Assembly (NCBI GenBank): GCA_044223975.1
Contig: JBGALI010000034.1
Coordinates: 1-25,510, forward strand
Reading direction: 5' to 3'
Length of the DNA: 25,510 bases
Source of the DNA: CAZCPB01 sp044223975
Lineage (GTDB): Bacteria; Planctomycetota; Phycisphaerae; Phycisphaerales; UBA1924
The position numbers and the translations under genes were made by a program. Below the pieces are notes generated by a model, which was given only the letters and a program-made list of their open reading frames with translations, had not been told where the DNA came from and did not search any database. Positions 1-6,277 of this stretch are shown here, piece after piece. How positions within the stretch are numbered: position 1 is the first letter of the stretch; each line of letters opens with the position of its first letter.

Positions 1-327
1 GCCCTGTCGTACCAGTGGCGCCTCGATACGGGCAACGTCGGAACCAACAGCCCCATCTTCTCCCTCGCCAGCGCCCAGCTGTCTGACGCGGGGAATTACT
101 CGGTCGTCGTGACCAACGCCTGCGGCAGCGCCACCAGCAACGATGCGCTGCTCGAGGTGTTCTGCCCCGCCGACTACGACCTCAACGGCTTTGTGAACGG
201 CGACGACTTCGACGCTTTCGTGGAGGCGTTCGTGGCGGGAGACCCTGCCGCGGACTTTGACCGGAACACCTTCGTGAGCGGGGACGACTTTGACGGCTTC
301 GTGGAGGCGTTCGTGGCAGGGTGCTGA
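1..327 (+). CDS. C-terminal part of a secreted Ig-like / dockerin-like protein (5' truncated by window)
   Basis: The reading frame is open from base 1 to a TGA at 325-327, so only about the last 108 residues are visible. The first ~50 residues match the end of an immunoglobulin-like fold: a YQW strand, then SDAGNYSVVVTNACGSATS, the usual D-x-G-x-Y-x-C-x-V strand with Val replacing the Cys. The last ~52 residues hold two dockerin-like calcium loops (DYDLNGFVNGDDFD and DFDRNTFVSGDDFD), each with D-x-D-x-N-(G/T)-x-V-x-x-D-D spacing, and the chain ends in Ala-Gly-Cys. The same Ig-dockerin-GC architecture occurs in the 2939-5410 gene, so the two are probably paralogous surface proteins. The function of the missing N-terminal part cannot be known from this window. 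Confidence 0.85.
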   Translation, partial: ALSYQWRLDTGNVGTNSPIFSLASAQLSDAGNYSVVVTNACGSATSNDALLEVFCPADYDLNGFVNGDDFDAFVEAFVAGDPAADFDRNTFVSGDDFDGFVEAFVAGC

Positions 328-343
328 TCGCTCCGGCCCGGGC

Positions 344-667
344 TCAGTGTCCGCCTGTCGCGACGTTCAGTCCCACGATCCCCAGCACGATGACCGCGAG
401 CGAAGCGACTTTGAGCGCCGTCACCGGCTCTTTGAAGTACCACATCCCCACGATCGCGATGAGCGCGACCCCGCTCCCGGCCCAGACCGCGTACGCGACG
501 CCGATGTCCATCTTCTTGGTCGCCAGCGAGAGGAACACCACGCTGAGCAGGTACATGACCACCGTCGCGATGGTCGGCCCGACCCGGCTGAACCCCTGCG
601 AGAGCTTCATCGCCACGGCCCAGCCGACCTCGAAAAGGACCGCCAGGGCAAGCCAGAGGTAGATCAT
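344..667 (-). CDS. Small multidrug resistance (SMR) family exporter, Gdx/SugE-like
   Basis: This 107-residue protein has four hydrophobic segments (about residues 4-21, 31-50, 57-77 and 83-104), the size and topology of SMR proton antiporters that work as antiparallel dimers in the inner membrane. The essential glutamate is E13, in the first helix. It is followed by W16 (motif EVGWAVAMK), which resembles the guanidinium-exporter (Gdx/SugE) branch. The YAVW motif (residues 59-62) and a KEP motif (79-81) are also present. The segment AGSG after YAVW is closer to the quaternary-ammonium (EmrE/Qac) branch, so the substrate is uncertain. No guanidine riboswitch or good Shine-Dalgarno site is evident upstream of the ATG. 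It is convergent with the preceding dockerin gene, with a gap of only 16 bases. Confidence 0.9.
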   Translation of the reverse strand: MIYLWLALAVLFEVGWAVAMKLSQGFSRVGPTIATVVMYLLSVVFLSLATKKMDIGVAYAVWAGSGVALIAIVGMWYFKEPVTALKVASLAVIVLGIVGLNVATGGH

Positions 668-757
668 GGCGGACGATAGCCGGGCGGGCCGGGCCGGCGC
701 CCGCCGCGGCGGCCGCCCCGTCCTCGACGGACCCTGCGGCCGGGCCGCGCAGCCCTC

Positions 758-792
758 AAAAACACACGCGGCCCCGGGTTCCCGAGGCCGCG
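758..792 (-). terminator. Intrinsic terminator of the tRNA-Gln gene
   Basis: On the minus strand, just after the tRNA, an inverted repeat (781-792 pairing with 767-778, with one G-U pair and a tight loop around 778-781) is followed by TGTG and then five T (complement of 758-762). The stem is about 11-12 bp and very GC-rich. It should end the short tRNA transcript before the SMR gene. Confidence 0.8.
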
Positions 793-800
793 CTTCGAAG

Positions 801-871
801 CTGGGGATAAAGGATTTGAACCTTTACTAAGTGATCCAGAGTCACTCGTGCTACCGTTACACCAATCCCCA
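801..871 (-). tRNA. tRNA-Gln, anticodon CTG
   Basis: The minus-strand sequence folds as a full cloverleaf. The acceptor stem is TGGGGAT/ATCCCCA with discriminator G. The D-arm contains TAACGGTAG. The anticodon stem AGTGA/TCACT closes the loop CTCTGGA, giving anticodon CTG (reads CAG, Gln). The T-arm is AAAGG-TTCAAAT-CCTTT. The opening T (a weak 1-72 pair region) and G73 are typical of glutaminyl tRNAs. CCA is not encoded: the bases after the discriminator read CTTC. A promoter immediately upstream and a terminator immediately downstream suggest that it is transcribed alone. Confidence 0.96.
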
Positions 872-880
872 ATCGCTGGA

Positions 881-908
881 ATACTACGCCCCACGGAGCA
901 CGGGGCAA
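881..908 (-). promoter_or_regulatory. Housekeeping-sigma promoter of tRNA-Gln
   Basis: On the minus strand, TTGCCC (complement of 903-908) and TAGTAT (complement of 881-886) are separated by 16 bases. The predicted start of transcription lies a few bases before the tRNA 5' end at 871, as expected for a tRNA promoter. The assignment is by consensus match only. Confidence 0.6.
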
Positions 909-951
909 CGCGCCGTGACGGCACCAAAAGCGCCCGCGGCAGGACCGTTCT

Positions 952-1581
952 TCAGGCTGATTGAGGCCCGTGCCGATGGGGCGCGTGACCGTTGGTGTGG
1001 CTGCCGGGGTGGCCGCCCACGTGACCGCCCGCGTGACCGTTGGTGGGCCCGCCGGCGTGGCCGTTGGTCTGGCTCCCGTTCCCGTGACCGTTCTGAGTGC
1101 CGTTCGGAGCAGCGTGGCCGTTGACGGCCGCGCGGGGCGCGCCGACTCGGGCGCCGAGCACCAGGCCGATGTACAGCTCGTGATCGGCCTCCATGTCAAA
1201 GTGCCGGATGACCTCGCAATCAAAGCCGAGGCGCGACCGGGTCAGGAGCGGTGAGCCGCTGATCAGACGCTCGGTCGCGATGGTGTCGAACTGCTCGGGC
1301 TGATCCGCAAGGTGCCCCGAGAACTTCCGCACCAGGAGCCGGTCCTCGGGCTCGATCAGCGACACCGCGAAGTGATGGCTGTCGCGAATGATCGGCTCGA
1401 TGCCGTGGCCCTTCCACGCGGCAACCGCCAGGAGCATGGGCTCGTCGGCGCACGGCGAAACGCTCTTCACGATGACCCCGGCGCGCCGGCCCTCGAAGGC
1501 CGACGTCATGACCCACATCCCGCAAGGGATGAGGCCGATGGCCCGTCGCGCATCCTGCACCGTTCGCTCGTTCACGACCAC
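952..1581 (-). CDS. Flavin-reductase-like (FMN-binding split barrel) protein with His/Gly/Asn-rich tail
   Basis: The protein has 209 residues. Residues 10-150 resemble the flavin reductase-like domain (NTAB/DIM6 type, FMN-binding split barrel). Visible signs are IPCGMWVMTSAFEGRRAG near the N-terminus, then VKSVSPCADEPMLLAVA, FAVSLI at 71-76, and FSGH. Such proteins bind FMN and either reduce free flavin or act as flavoproteins. Residues 151-209 are a low-complexity tail with ten histidines in NGHAGG-like repeats, likely disordered and possibly metal-binding (inference). The start is GTG at 1581, preceded by a good AGGAG four bases upstream; another in-frame GTG lies two codons later. The neighbours give no pathway. 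The domain call is fairly secure; substrate and partner are unknown. Confidence 0.85.
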   Translation of the reverse strand: MVVNERTVQDARRAIGLIPCGMWVMTSAFEGRRAGVIVKSVSPCADEPMLLAVAAWKGHGIEPIIRDSHHFAVSLIEPEDRLLVRKFSGHLADQPEQFDTIATERLISGSPLLTRSRLGFDCEVIRHFDMEADHELYIGLVLGARVGAPRAAVNGHAAPNGTQNGHGNGSQTNGHAGGPTNGHAGGHVGGHPGSHTNGHAPHRHGPQSA

Positions 1582-1792
1582 GACGCTCCTGATCTCCTCT
1601 CGCCCTCACCTTCTTTTCGGCCATGGCGTGCTTCGGATTTGCCGCCAGGCCCGAAAAGACTCCGGATTCTGAGTGCTCACGTTTTTCGCGCAGGCCACAC
1701 GGCACAGAACGTGCCTTCCCCTCGGCGTGTTAAACGCCGCCCCCCAAAACAGATAACCACATCCACACCAAAAATACCCCAACTTCCAGCAA

Positions 1793-1821
1793 TTGACAGA
1801 AAAGCCCTAAACAGATTCATA
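1793..1821 (+). promoter_or_regulatory. Possible upstream mraZ promoter (perfect -35)
   Basis: A consensus TTGACA lies at 1793-1798 in a locally AT-rich stretch. Seventeen bases later is TTCATA (1816-1821), a poor -10; TCATAA with an 18-base spacer is an alternative. It lies just upstream of the MraZ boxes. A second candidate promoter overlaps those boxes (see 1827-1855). Confidence 0.35.
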
Positions 1822-1823
1822 AG

Positions 1824-1848
1824 GTGTTGCAAAGTGGGGCAAAGTGGG
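1824..1848 (+). promoter_or_regulatory. MraZ operator: three boxes with 10-bp period
   Basis: Three boxes follow with exactly 5-base spacers: GTGTT at 1824-1828, GTGGG at 1834-1838 and GTGGG at 1844-1848, each spacer reading gcaaa or similar. Known MraZ operators are short arrays of (G)TGGG boxes separated by 5 bases just upstream of mraZ, bound by the ring-shaped MraZ oligomer. A further GTGGG occurs at 1867, at or near the start codon. The boxes overlie the -35 and spacer of the 1827-1855 promoter, which fits autorepression. Confidence 0.8.
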
Positions 1849-1855
1849 GCATAAT
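1827..1855 (+). promoter_or_regulatory. mraZ promoter overlapping the MraZ operator
   Basis: TTGCAA at 1827-1832 and CATAAT at 1850-1855 are separated by 17 bases, a good sigma-70-type match. The two best MraZ boxes lie inside the spacer, so bound MraZ would block RNA polymerase. Transcription would begin near 1862, leaving almost no leader for the GTG at 1867, or about 23 bases for the TTG at 1885. Confidence 0.6.
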
Positions 1856-1866
1856 GTTTCCAATGA

Positions 1867-2355
1867 GTGGGGGGATCCCAGCCATTGATCTTCACCGGGC
1901 AAGCCGAACTCGTCATCGACTCGAAGCAGCGCCTGGCGATACCCGCCAAGTACCGCGCTCAATTGGAGCAGCAGAATCTGTCGAAGGCCTGGATCTGCGT
2001 GCCGTGGCCGGGCGGGGTGCTTCGCCTGTATCCCGAATCGACGTTCGAAGCCCTGGCACTCGGCACGGGCGATCAGACGGTCATCCCCGGGCGCGACGAG
2101 GCGGAGCTGGACGCATCGTTCTTCGGTTTGGCAGAGAGGCTGGAGATGGACAGCGCAGGACGCGTCGCCCTTCCCAGGCATCACCTCGATCAGACCAGGC
2201 TCGCGGGAGACGTGATCGTGACCGGCGCGCGGGATCGACTGGAAGTGCGCGACCGGGCCTTGTGGAACGCTTCGCTCGCCGAGCGCTTCAACGCACTCCC
2301 CGAGCTGGTCGCCAGGATTCAGAGCAAGCGCGGGCAAGGAAGCCCGCGATCGTGA
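1867..2355 (+). CDS. mraZ: Transcriptional regulator MraZ
   Basis: The protein has 162 residues, slightly longer than the usual ~145-150. It carries the two AbrB-like DNA-binding half-domains that define MraZ, each with a D-x-x-x-R motif: DSKQRLAIP (residues 18-26) and DSAGRVALP (residues 95-103). The N-terminal FTGQAELVID and the later GARDRLEVRDRALWN also fit the family. MraZ is a toroidal repressor of the mra/dcw division and cell-wall cluster. The GTG at 1867 directly follows an in-frame stop. A TTG at 1885 would give the family-typical N-terminus (M-I-F-T-G) with a GGGGGGA about 8 bases upstream and is a serious alternative. The gene is not followed by rsmH, ftsL/I or mur genes within the window. 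Confidence 0.87.
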   Translation: MGGSQPLIFTGQAELVIDSKQRLAIPAKYRAQLEQQNLSKAWICVPWPGGVLRLYPESTFEALALGTGDQTVIPGRDEAELDASFFGLAERLEMDSAGRVALPRHHLDQTRLAGDVIVTGARDRLEVRDRALWNASLAERFNALPELVARIQSKRGQGSPRS

Positions 2356-2358
2356 GCT

Positions 2359-2714
2359 GATGGACCGGTAGCCCGCGGCGTCCGAAAGGCCGACGCGCGG
2401 CATTGACATCCGAAGATCCAGTATTTCCCGAGCCGGCCCAGGACAACGAACGGACTCGAAGCACCGTCCGCCCGGGGTCGAACCAGTCCGCACGAGCGAG
2501 TGCGGGGGAAGCGCGGGCCCGCAAAGGCGTCGCATGGATGCGACGTGCCGACCGGACCACGCGGAGCAACGAGGCTCCGCGACACGCCTCCCGATCAAGA
2601 CCCCCCGCGGAACCGGGGACGGCTCACCGTGCTCGGCCGAACACCACCTCGGCCGAGCGCTTTCTTCCCACCTCGAGGCGGGGTCACCACCACCCACCAC
2701 ACCCCGCCGATCTT
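2359..2714 (+). ncRNA. Candidate structured non-coding RNA or long structured 3' UTR downstream of mraZ
   Basis: No convincing protein is encoded here. Instead there is a row of near-perfect inverted repeats: 2373-2382 with 2392-2400 (one bulge), 2488-2493 with 2500-2505, 2529-2534 with 2539-2544 (UGGA loop), 2560-2567 with 2574-2581 (8 bp, no mismatch), 2631-2640 with 2649-2658 (10 bp, no mismatch), and 2677-2684 with 2701-2708 (8 bp). The row ends in the strong terminator at 2715-2753. A longer alternative pairing, CGGACT at 2451 with AGTCCG at 2485, also exists. The sequence motifs of tmRNA, RNase P RNA and SRP RNA were looked for and not found. It may be an independent RNA or part of the mraZ transcript. 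Confidence 0.45.
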
Positions 2715-2753
2715 GCACCCGCCCGCGCCAGCCGCGCGGGCGGGTGCTTTTTT
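2715..2753 (+). terminator. Strong intrinsic terminator
   Basis: A perfect 14-bp GC-rich stem (2715-2728 pairing with 2734-2747), a five-base loop CAGCC and six T (2748-2753). It ends whatever transcript covers mraZ and the hairpin-rich region and isolates the next gene. Confidence 0.92.
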
Positions 2754-2891
2754 GCTCCCAACGGCCACACGTCGCGGCTAGCTCAGCGGCTATTTCCTTC
2801 CGCCGCGGCGCATCGGTGGCCGATGGCGACAAATTCCAGTGTCACCCGCAACCCCGATCACTCCCGCCGGTAGCACCACCCGGGGATTCGC

Positions 2892-2923
2892 CTCACCCCG
2901 CGGACGAAACGCCCCGGGGTGAG
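2892..2923 (+). promoter_or_regulatory. Leader hairpin just before the 2939 gene
   Basis: CTCACCCCG (2892-2900) pairs perfectly with CGGGGTGAG (2915-2923), with a 14-base loop. The stem ends four bases before the Shine-Dalgarno GGGAG (2927-2931). Further upstream, CGCGGC near 2773 can pair with GCCGCG near 2801. A role in translation control or mRNA stability is possible but is inference. The rest of the 2754-2938 spacer shows no clear promoter. Confidence 0.4.
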
Positions 2924-2938
2924 ATTGGGAGAGCGAAC

Positions 2939-5410
2939 ATGTACCAGATTCAATGTGCTATCTCGGCTGCCTTGATGGCGGGACTAGGCGCATCCGTAGC
3001 GTCGGCGCAGTGTCAGGGGAATTGGCTCCCGGGAGACGTCGCCGGGATCACCGGCCCGGCATACGCATCGATCGTTTGGGATCCCGACGGCCCCGGGCCA
3101 TCACCGGCGGTGCTTGTCGTCGGAGGATCCTTCGCCTACGCGGGCAATGCGCGCACCCTAGGTGTTGCGGCGTGGGATGGAGCTTCGTCGGAACGGCTCG
3201 GCGAAGGCTTCGATGCCGCGGTGAACGCCCTGTGCGTGTGGAACGGCGAACTGATCGCGGCTGGAAATTTCAGCTTCTCGGGGGCGACCGCCATCGCGCA
3301 CGTCGCGAAATGGGACGGTGCCAAGTGGATGCCGCTCGGCAGCGGTGTCGACCTCCGGATAGTGACCCTCGCGACGTATCAGGGAGATCTGGTGGCGGGT
3401 GGTTCCAATGTCGTGAAGCGCTGGGACGGTTCAACGTGGACCGATGTTGGGGCATCGCCCGGAATCAGCGTGCTCACCCTCCGGGAGTACGGGGGCAATC
3501 TGATTGCCGGAGGCGACTCGGGAATGCGGAGCTGGGACGGTTCAGGGTGGCAGAAAATCACGGGCGCGCCAAGCACCTCTTCGACCACGATCACCTGCCT
3601 TGCAGAGTTCGATGGCGATTTGATCGTCGGCGGTGATTTTTCATCCGCCGGAACGGTTGCCGCCAAGTCAGTGGCTCGATGGGACGGGACCAACTGGGCC
3701 GCCTTTGGAACCGGGCTGACGAACGGGCAGGTACTCTCGCTGACCGTTGCCGATGGCTCTCTGTTCGCCGCGGGGACGTTTCGCAACGCTGGGGCGGCGT
3801 CCGTTCAGGGCGTCGCCCGCTGGGACGGTACGGTCTGGCAGGCGCTCGGAAGCGGTGTCCGTGGGGAGGTGAACACGCTCTGCGAGTTCGGGAGTTCGAT
3901 CTACGTCGGCGGCGCTTTCCATTCCGCTGGATCAATCCCCGCGGAGAACATCGCGCAGTGGGACGGTGCTGCGTGGCACGCGCTTGGGCGAGGGTTCGAT
4001 TCCAACATTTTGACGTTCGCCGCGCGCTCCGGCGAGGTCGTTGCGGGGGGCAATTTCACTTGGGCGGGAGGCGCCCCGGCCAGCCGACTTGCCGCCTGGA
4101 ACGGCGAATCGTGGCGCCCGCTCGGCTCTGGCACCAACTCGTTTGCACAATCGCTCACTCCGCACGGAAGGGATGTCTACTGCGGTGGCGGTTTTACAAT
4201 CGCGGGAGGATCACCGGCGCTCTTTGTCGCCGGGTGGGACGGTTCGGCGTGGCGACCGCTGGGCACGGGGGTGAACGCGACGGTCGCGGCATTAACCGAA
4301 TACGGAGGCGATCTGATCGCCGCCGGATTTTTCACGCTCGCGAGCGGATCTCCGGTCGGAAGGATCGCGCGTTGGAACGGCGTCGAGTGGAACGCGATGG
4401 GCTCTGGGCTCAACGACTACGTGCAGGCAGTTGCAGTCTTCGCAGGCGAGCTCGTCGCCGCGGGCTCGTTCTCGGGCGCTGGCGGCTACCCCGCGGCCCA
4501 CATCGCCAGATGGGACGGAACATCCTGGCATGCACTGGGAGCTGGACTTAACGGCGAGGTTCACGCCCTCTTGCCCTATCACGGAGAATTGGTGGCCGGC
4601 GGTGAATTCACAGCTTCAGCCGGGTTACAGCTGACGTACATTGCCCGCTGGAATGGGACTGCATGGAGAGCCTTGGGTCTGGGGATGGCGGGCGGAGCCG
4701 TCAGCGCCTTGGGCGAATACCATGGCGACTTGATTGCCGGAGGTGCTTTCACGTACGCAAGCAACGAACCCGCCAGCGGCGTGGCGCGATGGAACGGGGC
4801 CGCGTGGAGCGGACTTGGCCGCGGCGTAAACAAGACGGTTGTGGCGATCTCAACCTTCGGTCCGGAATTGCTCGTGGGTGGATCGTTCACGTTCGCAGGA
4901 GACTTTGGTTCCTATTATTTCGCCCGCTGGACCGACACGAACCAGCCCTGGATCGCCGTCCAACCCGCGTCTCTCGCGCCAACGTGTCCCGGAACAGACG
5001 CCGCCTTCTCCGTCACCCCCGCCACCGGCTACGACCCTCTCACATTCCAGTGGCAGCGCGAGGACGCGCCCGGGTCTTTCGTCGATGTTGCGGACGGCGC
5101 AACACCCTGGGGTTCCCTCGTCAGCGGAGCGCACGCATCGGCCCTCACCATCGCCCACGCACGTCCGCAGGACTCCGCAGCGTACCGCTGCATCATCGCC
5201 AACGTCTGCGGCGCGGCGACGAGCAACGCCGCCTCGCTCACCGTCTGCCTGGCCGACCTTGACTGCAACTCGTTCGTCAACGGGGTCGACTTCGACACCT
5301 TCGTTTCTCTGTTCGAGCTCGGAGACGCCGCCGCGGACGTCGACGCCAACGGCTTCGTCAACGGTGATGACTTCGACCAGTTCGTGAGCGCGTTCGAAGC
5401 CGGGTGCTGA
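2939..5410 (+). CDS. Large secreted repeat protein: beta-propeller-like repeats, Ig-like domain, tandem dockerin-like C-terminus
   Basis: The protein has 823 residues. The ATG at 2939 has GGGAG seven bases upstream and begins a typical signal peptide cut near ASVASA|QC (after residue 23). To about residue 660 there are some 13 units of ~45 residues with the pattern (V/I)A-x-W(D/N)G-x-x-W-x-x-LG-x-G, then V-x-x-L-x-x-(Y/F)-x-G-(D/E)L-(I/V)AGG-x-F-x-x-AG, typical of beta-propeller or Kelch-like secreted proteins. An Ig-like domain follows (about 665-772; QWQRED strand and AAYRCIIANVC). Then come two dockerin-like calcium loops (about 773-823) ending in Glu-Ala-Gly-Cys. Longer in-frame extensions upstream overlap the terminator and lack a signal peptide. 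It is probably exported and attached to the cell surface or a complex. The ligand is unknown. Confidence 0.9.
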   Translation: MYQIQCAISAALMAGLGASVASAQCQGNWLPGDVAGITGPAYASIVWDPDGPGPSPAVLVVGGSFAYAGNARTLGVAAWDGASSERLGEGFDAAVNALCVWNGELIAAGNFSFSGATAIAHVAKWDGAKWMPLGSGVDLRIVTLATYQGDLVAGGSNVVKRWDGSTWTDVGASPGISVLTLREYGGNLIAGGDSGMRSWDGSGWQKITGAPSTSSTTITCLAEFDGDLIVGGDFSSAGTVAAKSVARWDGTNWAAFGTGLTNGQVLSLTVADGSLFAAGTFRNAGAASVQGVARWDGTVWQALGSGVRGEVNTLCEFGSSIYVGGAFHSAGSIPAENIAQWDGAAWHALGRGFDSNILTFAARSGEVVAGGNFTWAGGAPASRLAAWNGESWRPLGSGTNSFAQSLTPHGRDVYCGGGFTIAGGSPALFVAGWDGSAWRPLGTGVNATVAALTEYGGDLIAAGFFTLASGSPVGRIARWNGVEWNAMGSGLNDYVQAVAVFAGELVAAGSFSGAGGYPAAHIARWDGTSWHALGAGLNGEVHALLPYHGELVAGGEFTASAGLQLTYIARWNGTAWRALGLGMAGGAVSALGEYHGDLIAGGAFTYASNEPASGVARWNGAAWSGLGRGVNKTVVAISTFGPELLVGGSFTFAGDFGSYYFARWTDTNQPWIAVQPASLAPTCPGTDAAFSVTPATGYDPLTFQWQREDAPGSFVDVADGATPWGSLVSGAHASALTIAHARPQDSAAYRCIIANVCGAATSNAASLTVCLADLDCNSFVNGVDFDTFVSLFELGDAAADVDANGFVNGDDFDQFVSAFEAGC

Positions 5411-5560
5411 TCGATAAGGCGGTCCGTAGGCGGGTTGCCCACGGGCAGGCATGTATTCCCGGCGCAGGCCGCGGCACGACGAAGGAGCCGACTCCCACGA
5501 TTCGATGCGCCTGCGATGCGGGATCGCGGTGTCATTCCGCCGCGCGGGGGAACTGCCCGC

Positions 5561-6244
5561 TCACTTCTTCCCCAGGGGCTTGGCCCCCCGCACCACATCC
5601 GCGATCTCGTTCGACGAATCCCCGCCTTTGCTCAGCCCCCGCGAGCGCGAGAGTTCCGTGAACGCCGCGAAGCCGAACGGCTCGCCGGAGCCGGAGTTGG
5701 CCCCGCTGGCGGCCTGGGAGATCTCGTTCATCAGGTCCTGCGTCAGGGCGTGGAAGCCGCGGATCTCGTGCAAAGGGAGCGTGTACACCTCGCCCGCCGG
5801 GGTGCCCACCTGGAAGACCGTGCATTCCACGGCGACCGACAAGGCCCGTTCGCTCTCGGACCCCGGGATCCCGCACGCAAACAAGGGGTACACCTCGGCG
5901 ATGGGGATCCGCTCGCCCGCGGTGGTGACGATCGCCAGGCGGCCGTCGAGCGGGTCGGAGGGCTGGGTGCCGTCGGGGTTCAGCGCGACCCCTTCGGCCG
6001 CGGCGTCGGTGCTGGCCACCACGAGGGTCGAGAGCGCGGTGAGGATCTCGCGGATCACGTTGTTCCAGAACAGCTCGCGCGCCATGACGACGTCCTCGAA
6101 GTGCTCCGGGATCCCGTCCTTGCGGAGCGAGCGCGACCGCCCGCGCCCGGTCCGTGTCGCGATCGCGGCACGCTGACGCAACCCGCCGGACGACATTCCG
6201 CGCTTCTTGGCGCCGGGCGCCTTCTTCTCGATCTTTCGGGCCAT
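5561..6244 (-). CDS. Hypothetical protein, basic N-terminus
   Basis: The protein has 227 residues and is not recognised. The first ~42 residues are strongly basic (MARKIEKKAPGAKKRG, then repeated Arg/Ser), which suggests nucleic-acid binding or a disordered tail. The middle (about 45-150) is a mixed soluble domain with FEDVVMARELFWNNVIREIL and a hydrophobic ALSTLVVAS stretch. There is no signal peptide or clear membrane segment. The end is Gly/Ser-rich and finishes GAKPLGKK. Codon use matches the neighbours, which supports a real gene. The ATG at 6244 has no evident Shine-Dalgarno. It lies 33 bases downstream of the 6278-7498 gene in the same direction and may share its transcript. No terminator is visible in the 150-base spacer before 5410. 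Confidence 0.75.
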   Translation of the reverse strand: MARKIEKKAPGAKKRGMSSGGLRQRAAIATRTGRGRSRSLRKDGIPEHFEDVVMARELFWNNVIREILTALSTLVVASTDAAAEGVALNPDGTQPSDPLDGRLAIVTTAGERIPIAEVYPLFACGIPGSESERALSVAVECTVFQVGTPAGEVYTLPLHEIRGFHALTQDLMNEISQAASGANSGSGEPFGFAAFTELSRSRGLSKGGDSSNEIADVVRGAKPLGKK

Positions 6245-6277
6245 GCGTGTATTGTCGCCGCGTCCGGACCGCCCCGC

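Noticed and set aside
668..757. Guanidine riboswitch upstream of the SMR gene
   Set aside because: The space between the tRNA terminator and the ATG is only about 90 bases and shows none of the conserved ykkC-type motifs.
2359..2753. RNase P RNA, tmRNA or SRP RNA identity for the hairpin-rich region
   Set aside because: The conserved strings expected for each (GAGGAAAGTCC; a tRNA-like end with GTTCGA; the GGAAGCAGCC-type loop) are absent.
2765..2795. tRNA-like D-arm sequence (GGCTAGCTCAGCGG)
   Set aside because: No matching acceptor, anticodon or T-arm follows; only the short D-arm-like string is present.
2403..2873. Open frame of 156 codons after mraZ
   Set aside because: It runs through the strong terminator and several hairpins, with Arg/Pro/His-rich composition typical of a non-coding GC-rich frame.
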